Shown here piece by piece: positions 8,166 to 15,699 of a stretch of 22,192 bases of DNA. Made by a program: the position numbers and the translations under genes. The DNA comes from Paraktedonobacter sp034438135 (GTDB lineage Bacteria > Chloroflexota > Ktedonobacteria > Ktedonobacterales > Ktedonobacteraceae): assembly GCA_034438135.1 (NCBI GenBank), contig DAOTTL010000650.1:1-22192 (forward strand). Reading direction: 5' to 3'. The notes beneath the pieces were generated by a model. The model was not told where the DNA came from and did no database searches. It saw nothing but the letters and a program-made list of their open reading frames with translations. The number at the start of each line of letters is the position of its first letter. Positions within the stretch are counted from its first letter, which is position 1.

Positions 8166-8172
8166 TTTTCGG

Positions 8173-10965
8173 ATGAAACGATCATTCAAGGATGTATTCG
8201 CGATGCGTCCCTGGCCGTTCAGGCAAAGCCGACGAAGCTTTCTCAAAGCATCCGTCATTGTAGGAGCTGCCGCGACGGGCGCTACAGTTCTGGGCAGCCA
8301 GACTTTTGTAGAAGCGGCCAAGGCCGCCACTACCCCCCAGAGCAATGCCTTTGATGTCTTACAGGCAGCGGCGTTTTCGGCAAAGAGTGGGGCGGTTACA
8401 GCAGAAACCAGTAGCGAAGGTGGACAGGATCTCGGATCAATTACGAATGGCAACTGGGTCAGTTATACGGCAGTTGATTTTGGCAGCGGTGCCGATCGAC
8501 TCACCGCGCGTGTCTCTTCTGATTCTGGCACAGGCGGTGCGTTCGATGTGTATCTTGATAGTCTCACCGGCACCCATATCGGCACCGTTACAGTTCCCAA
8601 CACAGAAAACTGGCAGTTGTACACTACTGCTACGACTGCCATTACTCCCACAAAGGGTATCCACAACCTCTACTTTGTGTTTCGTTCTGTAGGCGGTAGC
8701 AGTTCGATTTTAAATCTGAGCTGGTTCCAATTTTCGACCTTCCACACCTTTGGCTTGCAAATCACGCTGCTAGCAGAAAATAATAGCGGACTCAACGGCC
8801 AGATCGTTACGGAAACGGCAGGCGAGGGTATCAACAGCCTGACGCCGCTTCTCGGAACCGATTTTGGCAATATTGCGAATGGCGACTGGGCAAAATTTAG
8901 CGCGGTGAATTTTGGCTCTGGCTATAATGTGGTCGAAGCGCGTGTGGCAACGGAAGAAGCTAGCGGTGCCATGGACATTCGTATCGATAGCACGACTGGA
9001 ACTCTGCTCGGGACGATTACGGCCCACAATACAGGTGACTGGCAAACGTATACCTCGGTTGTCCAGGCCATCAAGTCGGTTTCAGGTGTGCATGATGTCT
9101 ACCTGATCTTCCGCTCAACTGGCTCTTCTTCGATTATGAACCTGACCTGGCTCAAGTTTATAAATGGCAGCATTCCCGCAACCTCGCAAACACTCTTTCA
9201 AGCCGCCAATTACGTGACGTACTTTAACCAAACAGCTGGCAATTCAGGAACGTACGACCGCCAGGACGATGTGGATATCGAAAGCAGAGACGGTGGATAT
9301 ACTATCGGCTATACCCGAGACGGGGAATGGCTGGGCTACCTGGTAAATCTTCCTCAGGGTACCTATAATCTCAGTTTGCGTGTCGCAACGACGGTAGCGC
9401 AGAAGAGCATCACGGTCTACTATAACAACATGATTATCAGCACAGTTGCAGTTCCTGTAACGGGAAATTGGGGGACCTTCACAACTGTCACGCTCAATGA
9501 TGTCTATCTGAGCGGAGGACCACAATTCCTGCGCCTTGAGTTTAACGGCGGAGAAGCCAATCTCCACTGGTTCCAATTTACCGCCAATTCTTCAACAACG
9601 TTCACTCCCGTCTGGAGCAATCTAACGGCCAAATACGAGGTGCCAACCTGGTTCCGGGATGCCAAATTCGGCATCTACTTCCACTGGGGAGTCTGGTCGG
9701 TCCCTGCATACAACAGCGAATGGTATCCACGTAACATGTATATCACGGGAAGTTCCGAGTATAGACATCAACTGGCTACGTATGGCAGTAACAGCCTGTT
9801 GACCTCCGGCTATAAAGGTTTCATTCCTGACTTTACTGGCAGCCAGTTTAATGCCACCGACTGGGTCTCGTTGTTTAAACAGGCGGGCGCAAAATATATC
9901 GTCCAGGTCGGCGAACATCACGATGGCTTTGCGATGCACAACTCTGCATTTACTCCTTACAATGCGGCCAATATGGGGTTGCACTTCGACCCCATGGCTC
10001 AGTTAGAGCAGGCTGTCCGAGCGGCAGACTTGAAATGGGGTGTGACCAGCCATTACGTGTTCAACTATGCTTACTACACGCAGTCCATCAACTTCGACAC
10101 GAGCAACCCCCTGTACAGTGATCTGTATGGCGATGGCGCTGTGGAAGGTGCCAATGTCTCGCTCAGACACCTCAAGAAATGGTACAATCGCACCACTGAA
10201 ATGGTGACGAACTACGAACCTGACCTCGTGTACTTCGATTTTGATATCCAGTTCCCTGGTTGTGATCCCTACAACCGCGCCTTTGCCTCTTACTACTATA
10301 ACCTGGCCAAAGCCAGGGGCCAGCAGCCGGTAATCACCTATAAGAATGGCAATTATCCGGCGGGGTCGGCGATCCTGGACTTCGAGCGAGGTGGGGAGAA
10401 CGTTATTGAACCGTTCGTCTGGCAAACAGATACCTCGATCTGTTCCTCCTCCTGGGGCTATGTGACGAATTGTTCCTTGTATGAAAATTCGGCCTGGATC
10501 GTGACGAATCTGGTGGATATTGTCAGTAAAAATGGCAATTTGCTGCTGAATATCATGCCCACGGACGAAGGTATAATTCCCAGTAATCAGCAGACCACCT
10601 TGATGAGCGTCGGGAACTGGCTCAAATATAACGGTGAAGCGATCTACGAAACGCGTCCTTTCACAACGTTTGGCGAGGGACCCGATAACGCGCCTGGCGG
10701 AAGCTTCAACGAAAACGTCAAGTATACCGGGAATGATGTACGTTACACCACGAATGGAAACACTATCTATGCCATCGTTCTCGGATGGCGCACGACACCG
10801 ATTACCATGGCATCCCTTGCCAAGATCTCGGTATCCTCGATCAGTATGCTGGGCAGTAGTCAGACCATCACCTGGTCGCAAAATAGTTCCGGCTTAACGG
10901 CCCATTTCCCTTCGACACAACCATCGTTTACAGAAGCGTTTACCTTTAAAATCGTCACAAAGTAG
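8173..10965 (+). CDS. Tat-secreted GH29 alpha-L-fucosidase with three CBM6-like modules
   Basis: The 930-residue enzyme begins with a twin-arginine signal (SRRSFLKAS, residues 19-27). Three carbohydrate-binding modules resembling CBM6 follow (about 57-188, 195-331 and 338-470), each with the pattern GxxNGxW or DGEW and a final WFQF or WLKF. The GH29 barrel runs from about 478, with WFRDAKFGIYFHWG, GEHHDGFAMHNS (His582, His583) and NGNLLLNIMPTDEG. The likely nucleophile is Asp689 in PDLVYFDF. A small beta-sandwich closes the protein. It should release terminal alpha-L-fucose from extracellular glycans. The acid/base residue is variable in this family and I cannot assign it; Glu738 and Glu746 are candidates. 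The next gene begins 149 bases downstream and is probably cotranscribed, though a hairpin lies between them. Confidence 0.88.
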   Translation: MKRSFKDVFAMRPWPFRQSRRSFLKASVIVGAAATGATVLGSQTFVEAAKAATTPQSNAFDVLQAAAFSAKSGAVTAETSSEGGQDLGSITNGNWVSYTAVDFGSGADRLTARVSSDSGTGGAFDVYLDSLTGTHIGTVTVPNTENWQLYTTATTAITPTKGIHNLYFVFRSVGGSSSILNLSWFQFSTFHTFGLQITLLAENNSGLNGQIVTETAGEGINSLTPLLGTDFGNIANGDWAKFSAVNFGSGYNVVEARVATEEASGAMDIRIDSTTGTLLGTITAHNTGDWQTYTSVVQAIKSVSGVHDVYLIFRSTGSSSIMNLTWLKFINGSIPATSQTLFQAANYVTYFNQTAGNSGTYDRQDDVDIESRDGGYTIGYTRDGEWLGYLVNLPQGTYNLSLRVATTVAQKSITVYYNNMIISTVAVPVTGNWGTFTTVTLNDVYLSGGPQFLRLEFNGGEANLHWFQFTANSSTTFTPVWSNLTAKYEVPTWFRDAKFGIYFHWGVWSVPAYNSEWYPRNMYITGSSEYRHQLATYGSNSLLTSGYKGFIPDFTGSQFNATDWVSLFKQAGAKYIVQVGEHHDGFAMHNSAFTPYNAANMGLHFDPMAQLEQAVRAADLKWGVTSHYVFNYAYYTQSINFDTSNPLYSDLYGDGAVEGANVSLRHLKKWYNRTTEMVTNYEPDLVYFDFDIQFPGCDPYNRAFASYYYNLAKARGQQPVITYKNGNYPAGSAILDFERGGENVIEPFVWQTDTSICSSSWGYVTNCSLYENSAWIVTNLVDIVSKNGNLLLNIMPTDEGIIPSNQQTTLMSVGNWLKYNGEAIYETRPFTTFGEGPDNAPGGSFNENVKYTGNDVRYTTNGNTIYAIVLGWRTTPITMASLAKISVSSISMLGSSQTITWSQNSSGLTAHFPSTQPSFTEAFTFKIVTK

Positions 10966-11044
10966 CCCTTTGAGCTGGCTTGCCATGTGCAGGTCAGCTC
11001 CTGGTGGACTGTTCATCTTGCTCACCCTCAACGCGAGGGGAGAA

Positions 11045-11077
11045 TGAGTGGTTTGCGCACTATGCGCAAACCACTCA
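11045..11077 (+). terminator. Strong hairpin after the GH29 gene
   Basis: Perfect 15-base arms (11045-11059, 11063-11077) enclose a CTA loop. No U-tract follows, so it may stabilise the upstream mRNA or reduce rather than stop transcription into the beta-helix gene at 11115. Confidence 0.6.
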
Positions 11078-11114
11078 GAAAGTCTCCGTCTAGATAGCAA
11101 AGGAGCATCAGGTT

Positions 11115-12974
11115 ATGTCTCGACTTCAACTGGCTGGCAAAGGTCGGCTACTCGCCTTTCTAGGTCTCATAGTAGCAACCTGTTTCGGAATCGTTTTGGG
11201 CTTCGGATTGACACCCACACACGCGGCAACTGAGGCAACGTTCTATGCTTCTCCAACTGGGAGTGGCAGTACGTGCTCTTTAGCCAACCCTTGCTCCCTT
11301 TTGCATGCTCAGGCAATGGTACGTACCATCAATGCAGATATGACTGGCAATATCGTCGTTGATTTGCTGGGAGGAACCTATACGCTAACCTCTAGCATTA
11401 CATTACGCGATAAGCCAACTCAGAAAGACTCTGGCACCAATGGATACAATGTTATCTATCAATCCTATCCTGGGCAGCAGGCTACTATCAGTGGCGGTCA
11501 AACTATCACTGGCTGGTCACTCTATAATAGCGCCTCAAATATTTATCGCTCCCATGTTGGAACCTCGCTTCAGACGCTCCAACTTTATGTAAATGGCGTA
11601 CGCGCGAATATCACGAAGAGTGCCAAAAATCCCACCGGTTTTACCAAGACCACTGCGGGCTGGAAGACGACCAATACTGCGATGCAAAGCTGGCGGAACC
11701 CGACTGACATCAGGATGGTGACCGATTCTGGCTGGAAATACATGAGCTGTAATTTTGCGAGCATTAGTGGCACGAACATTACCATGGTAACCCCGTGTTG
11801 GGATAATGTAGGTACTTCTCCTGATCCAGGACATCCATATAACGGTCAGGGTCTGGTACAAATGAATTCGATTACCTGGGTTGAAAATGCGTATGAATTG
11901 CTCCAAAACCCTGGCGATTGGTACCTGGATCGCAGTGCTGGCTACCTGTACTATATTCCACGTTCAGGCGAAAATATGGCTACCGCACAGGTAGTTGCTC
12001 CGGTGTTAGAAAAATTAATCGATGGTAGTGGGACAAGTAGTGCAGAGCCATTGCACAATATTGTTTTTTCAGGCATTACGTTTGCCTATGCAACCTGGCT
12101 CCAACCGGCTGGCGATCAAGGCTATGGCGATAATCAGTCTGGTATCCTCTGGATCAATTCGCCAGCGGCACCAGCCAAAACCCTCGGCAATATCTCATTT
12201 CAGTATGCGCACACTATCATCCTGGAAAACAGTACCTTTACGCACCTGGGCGGTGTAGCCATTGATTTCGGTCATGGTGCGCAGAATAATACCATTGAGA
12301 GAAATACTATCACCGATATCTCTTCTAATGGCATCTCTCTGGGTGAAGTTACCGATTTTGCCACGACCGATAGCACGAAGATGACAAGTGGGAATACCAT
12401 CGAAAATAACCTGATTTATGAGGTCGGTCAGGACTACGCTGATGCCGCGGGTATCTGGGTCGGATACAGTAGAAGTACCATAATTAACCACAACACCGTC
12501 TACGATATCACGAATACGGGCATATCGGTAGGCTGGGGTTGGGGTACGGACTCGTATGCCGAGGACAATCAAATCACCTATAACCTCGTTCATGATGTCT
12601 TGCAGGTACTTGGCGAGGGTGGAAGCATCTATACCTTAAGTAGCCAGCCAGGCTCTTCAGAGAACAATAACTACCTCTACAATGGAGGTTCCGATGGCAG
12701 AGGGCTGTATCATGACGAAGGCTCACAACATTTTACCGATACTGATAATGTTGTGGACAAGTTCACCTACTGGCTCTCCATGTCACAAACCAACATCGCG
12801 TACAACACAGTGCAATTTAACTACGTCTATTCTGACAGTGTTATTTGCAACAACGGTAAAGGTACCTCTTCTCGTTGCAATGCCAATAATGACGTGGTAA
12901 ATAACAACACCTTTACCAATGGAAACTGGCCGTCTGCCGCTCAGACCATTATGAAGAATGCTGGTCAGTCGTAG
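11115..12974 (+). CDS. Secreted right-handed parallel beta-helix protein, GH141-like
   Basis: The 619-residue protein has a Sec signal (hydrophobic residues 12-31, likely cleavage after THA at 36-38). The mature N-terminus reads FYASPTGSGSTC and GGTYTLTSSITL, then AYP-like and ISGGQTITGW segments and LQLYVNGVRANI. This order is typical of large beta-helix carbohydrate-active proteins of the GH141 type. From about residue 300 there are repeating beta-helix turns rich in N-x-I/V (ENSTFTHLGG, NTIERNTITDI, NNLIYEVG, NHNTVYDI). GH141 contains alpha-L-fucosidase and xylanase activities, so a fucosidase role would suit the neighbours, but I cannot confirm catalytic residues. AAAGGAG lies nine bases before the ATG. 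It follows GH29 without a promoter of its own that I can see. Confidence 0.7.
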   Translation: MSRLQLAGKGRLLAFLGLIVATCFGIVLGFGLTPTHAATEATFYASPTGSGSTCSLANPCSLLHAQAMVRTINADMTGNIVVDLLGGTYTLTSSITLRDKPTQKDSGTNGYNVIYQSYPGQQATISGGQTITGWSLYNSASNIYRSHVGTSLQTLQLYVNGVRANITKSAKNPTGFTKTTAGWKTTNTAMQSWRNPTDIRMVTDSGWKYMSCNFASISGTNITMVTPCWDNVGTSPDPGHPYNGQGLVQMNSITWVENAYELLQNPGDWYLDRSAGYLYYIPRSGENMATAQVVAPVLEKLIDGSGTSSAEPLHNIVFSGITFAYATWLQPAGDQGYGDNQSGILWINSPAAPAKTLGNISFQYAHTIILENSTFTHLGGVAIDFGHGAQNNTIERNTITDISSNGISLGEVTDFATTDSTKMTSGNTIENNLIYEVGQDYADAAGIWVGYSRSTIINHNTVYDITNTGISVGWGWGTDSYAEDNQITYNLVHDVLQVLGEGGSIYTLSSQPGSSENNNYLYNGGSDGRGLYHDEGSQHFTDTDNVVDKFTYWLSMSQTNIAYNTVQFNYVYSDSVICNNGKGTSSRCNANNDVVNNNTFTNGNWPSAAQTIMKNAGQS

Positions 12975-12997
12975 GAGCCTGTCAGACTTGCTTGTTC

Positions 12998-13059
12998 AAG
13001 CACAGAGAGGCGGGCCTGGTGAGTGCAAATGTGCTCACCAGGCCCACCTCTCTGTGCTT
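12998..13059 (+). terminator. Terminator hairpin of the beta-helix gene
   Basis: The 26-base arms 12998-13023 and 13034-13059 pair with a single mismatch around a 10-base loop, 24 bases after the stop codon. The stem is long and GC-rich with little U-tract after it. Confidence 0.75.
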
Positions 13060-13181
13060 CTAACTTGTCGTATACTTATACCAGAATTTGAGACCAGATT
13101 GCCGCCAGATCCGCCTCCGTCTGGCAGATCAGGACAAGCTACTATCTATCCAGCGCCGAACACTGGTCTATTTTTGGGCTT

Positions 13182-13230
13182 GCTAATGAGGCGCAACCAG
13201 CCACGACATGGCTGGTTGCGCCTCATTAGC
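13182..13230 (-). terminator. Terminator hairpin of the three-gene minus operon
   Basis: Perfect 22-base arms (13182-13203, 13209-13230) flank a five-base loop, 12 bases past the stop of GH59 copy 2. Together with the hairpin at 12998-13059 it separates the convergent units. There is no U-tract on the minus strand. Confidence 0.75.
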
Positions 13231-13242
13231 GGTGTCTGCTCT

Positions 13243-15675
13243 TTATGACACTCCAACAATGCTCCATTGCTGGTTTGTCCCACCATCGCTCGCATACTGG
13301 ATAACTTCCGCGCCAGCGGCTGTGGACCTTCCATTCACATCAGCGTATAACCCATTCTTGTCATTGACGATATAGGAATAGCTGCTTCCAGAGCCAGTAC
13401 TGACCAGCTTCCACCACTGGTTCGCACTGTTGGTATCGGTATACTGATCCAACTGAGTTCCCTGGGTAGCACTGTTGCCAGGACTATCAAGCACCTTACC
13501 GCTGTTGCGATTGACCAGTTTGTAGGAACCATCGCTGTTCGCAACCAGTTGCCATTGCTGGCTTGTGGCTCCCGTCCAGGTATTCTGGACAACCAGGCCG
13601 TTATTGCTGGTGGAGCCACCTGAGATATCAAGCACCAGGCCACTGTTACGGTTCACAATCTTCGAATAGGTAGAGGAACTGGCGGATGGATTTACTACCG
13701 AGACATTATCAAACTGTGCATTCACCCACTGGCTTACCTGAAAGCCCATCAGTCCGGCTGTGTAGGTACTATCCTGTACACTGGCAACCTGGGTGCCACC
13801 GATCAGAGCCTTGATGGTGCTACTGACCATAATGAGTGAGAGTGTGATCCACTTGTTCAGACCATAGGAGACACTCCCCGAGGCCAGCGTCGTCGTATCA
13901 TTTGACGTATTCTGCTTATACAACGACCAGGCTCCAGTATTGTTGATACGCAGATGGTACGCGGCTACACCTCCCGCACTCGAAGAGTATGCTGAGACGT
14001 TACTTATATTGCCTAGCAATTCGACATAGCCTGCTTGCTCCAGCAAGACATCTGCGCTAACCTGGTAGTTTTTCCAGTCTGGATCTCCCATGACTGTCGT
14101 GGGTGGCAATGGAACTGGCATCCAGGCAATAGGTGCAGTGGTAATAACCTGGCGCAATACCTTGCCACTTCGTCCACCACCAGCCGTGGCTGACTCAAAG
14201 GCTGCATTGATATCCGAGAAGTAGCGGGTCAATGTGCCTGTACTATAACTCTCAAAGTTCTCGCTGTAGGGAAGAGACAGACCTGCACGCGCAGGGGATG
14301 TGGCAGTCCCTTTGCCCTGTCCAGTTGTAGTGGTCAAACTGTAGACGTAGCCAGGTTGTAAAGTGAGTGAGTAGGTGCCATTGCTCGGGGTGATGGTCTT
14401 TTGACGGATAAAGTAGTCGCTGGAACTCGACGAATTCACATTCGTGGCCCAGACATACACAGTACCAGTGGAAAGTCCACCGGAAATGCTGAAGGTTGCG
14501 GTTTGCGTACTGGTAGCGTCCATTGTTTCAATAATCACACTGTAATCGGAGCTGCTGTTTGACTTCAGCGTGACATAGCTTCCATTGTTCCGGTTGCCAC
14601 CAAAGTACCCACAGGCACTGGTGATATATTGCCAGCCTGACTGCACAAATTGCGTCGTATGGGCTGTTACCCAGAGGCTTGTACCCACAGAATAGTAACC
14701 GGACCAGGGTTGATCCGCCAGCATTAAGCCATCTCCATAATAGGGCAGATTTTTATACCAGGCCGCGACACACGTCCAGTTGATGGAAGCGGTGATAGAG
14801 CCGTCGATATAGTCGCGGTTGAGTGAACGCGCCAGAGGTGCCGCACCCGCGTTGTACCCTTGCGAACCGTTCTCGCTAGCCCAGAGAGGCTTATTGAGAC
14901 TTATGGCAGTAGAAGAGCTGGGGCAACTTGTGCTGGGTTTTAACCAGCCGCAGGGATAATGAGAACCAACAACGCTCACGGCGCTATTGAAGGCCGAATT
15001 ATTTGCCAGGTCGGTCGCGACACTCCAACTTGTATCAGCGGCAACAATCTCGGTTGTCAGATTATTGCTTTTCAACGCAGACGCAAGATTCTCATACCAG
15101 GTGACATTATAGCCACGTTCGTTCCAGCCACCAATATAATCAATATGCAGGCCATGTACTGACTGGGCGTTCTTGATCCAGTTGATGATATAGGTAATGT
15201 TGTCCTGAGACCAGAAACCGCCATCGAACCAGCCTGGCGCACCCCATTCCAGGCCATAGAGTTTGATGTTGGGGTTACGTGCCTTCGCCTGCTCCATCAA
15301 CCACCATTCATAACCACGATTATAATCTTGATCGGTGCGGCTACGCATGTGGCTGGCTTCTGATCCCTGAGTAGAATCTGTATCCCCACCGATTTCTACC
15401 TTCAGGATTTGTAAGCTCGCTCCATAGTTCGGTTTAAAAAGGTAATCGAGTACTTCGCTTTGCTGCGCAGCAGGATAGTCAAAGAGCAAACGTGAGGAAC
15501 CTCCCCCTCCGCTCAGACCGCCAACGAAGTTAAAGGTGCGACCACTTCCCTTCCCATTTAGATCAATCGAGGTTGAAAGCATGGGGTTGGCGAAAACAGA
15601 GGTACCTCCAAGCGTAGCCAGGGCGACTGTACCAACAGAAAGCTCTAAAAATCGACGCCGATTAAGATAGCTCAT
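13243..15675 (-). CDS. Tat-secreted GH59 galactocerebrosidase/beta-galactosidase-like enzyme with CBM13 (copy 2)
   Basis: This 810-residue paralogue of the enzyme at 4598-7078 is last in the minus operon, 24 bases after GH95. Domains in order are the Tat signal (NRRRFLELSVG), the GH59 barrel, beta-sandwich, GALC-type lectin domain (about 465-665) and CBM13 (about 669-810). The acid/base would be Glu186 (GGWNE) and the nucleophile Glu268 (WASENG). It should cleave beta-galactosides outside the cell. Its CBM13 is much closer to that of the neighbouring GH95 protein than to those of the other GH59 copies: both contain NSDGSYKLVNR, SGKVLDSPG and a middle repeat with NQWWKLVS in place of QQW. The ATG at 15675 has an AAGGAA site eight bases upstream. 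Confidence 0.88.
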   Translation of the reverse strand: MSYLNRRRFLELSVGTVALATLGGTSVFANPMLSTSIDLNGKGSGRTFNFVGGLSGGGGSSRLLFDYPAAQQSEVLDYLFKPNYGASLQILKVEIGGDTDSTQGSEASHMRSRTDQDYNRGYEWWLMEQAKARNPNIKLYGLEWGAPGWFDGGFWSQDNITYIINWIKNAQSVHGLHIDYIGGWNERGYNVTWYENLASALKSNNLTTEIVAADTSWSVATDLANNSAFNSAVSVVGSHYPCGWLKPSTSCPSSSTAISLNKPLWASENGSQGYNAGAAPLARSLNRDYIDGSITASINWTCVAAWYKNLPYYGDGLMLADQPWSGYYSVGTSLWVTAHTTQFVQSGWQYITSACGYFGGNRNNGSYVTLKSNSSSDYSVIIETMDATSTQTATFSISGGLSTGTVYVWATNVNSSSSSDYFIRQKTITPSNGTYSLTLQPGYVYSLTTTTGQGKGTATSPARAGLSLPYSENFESYSTGTLTRYFSDINAAFESATAGGGRSGKVLRQVITTAPIAWMPVPLPPTTVMGDPDWKNYQVSADVLLEQAGYVELLGNISNVSAYSSSAGGVAAYHLRINNTGAWSLYKQNTSNDTTTLASGSVSYGLNKWITLSLIMVSSTIKALIGGTQVASVQDSTYTAGLMGFQVSQWVNAQFDNVSVVNPSASSSTYSKIVNRNSGLVLDISGGSTSNNGLVVQNTWTGATSQQWQLVANSDGSYKLVNRNSGKVLDSPGNSATQGTQLDQYTDTNSANQWWKLVSTGSGSSYSYIVNDKNGLYADVNGRSTAAGAEVIQYASDGGTNQQWSIVGVS

Positions 15676-15699
15676 GATGTTGTTCCTTACTTTCTTGTA

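Larger units (their letters stand above)
7079..8172. other. Divergent control region between GH59 copy 1 and the GH29 gene
   Basis: This 1.09-kb stretch contains a minus-strand promoter candidate (7342-7371), a plus-strand promoter (7608-7636) and two LacI-type operators (7482-7495, 7657-7670). Both predicted transcripts have long leaders: about 260 bases for GH59 and about 530 for GH29. An open frame continues upstream of 8173 to 7891, but it has no protein-family character and the ribosome site supports 8173. Confidence 0.6.

Noticed and set aside
7891..8172. In-frame upstream extension of the GH29 gene by 94 codons
   Set aside because: The Tat signal would be internal, and AAGGAGG at 8159-8165 points to the ATG at 8173.
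10003..10881. Long minus-strand open frame opposite the GH29 gene (also 4005-4517 and 12195-12593)
   Set aside because: These are antisense shadows of clearly recognised enzymes and show no family motifs.
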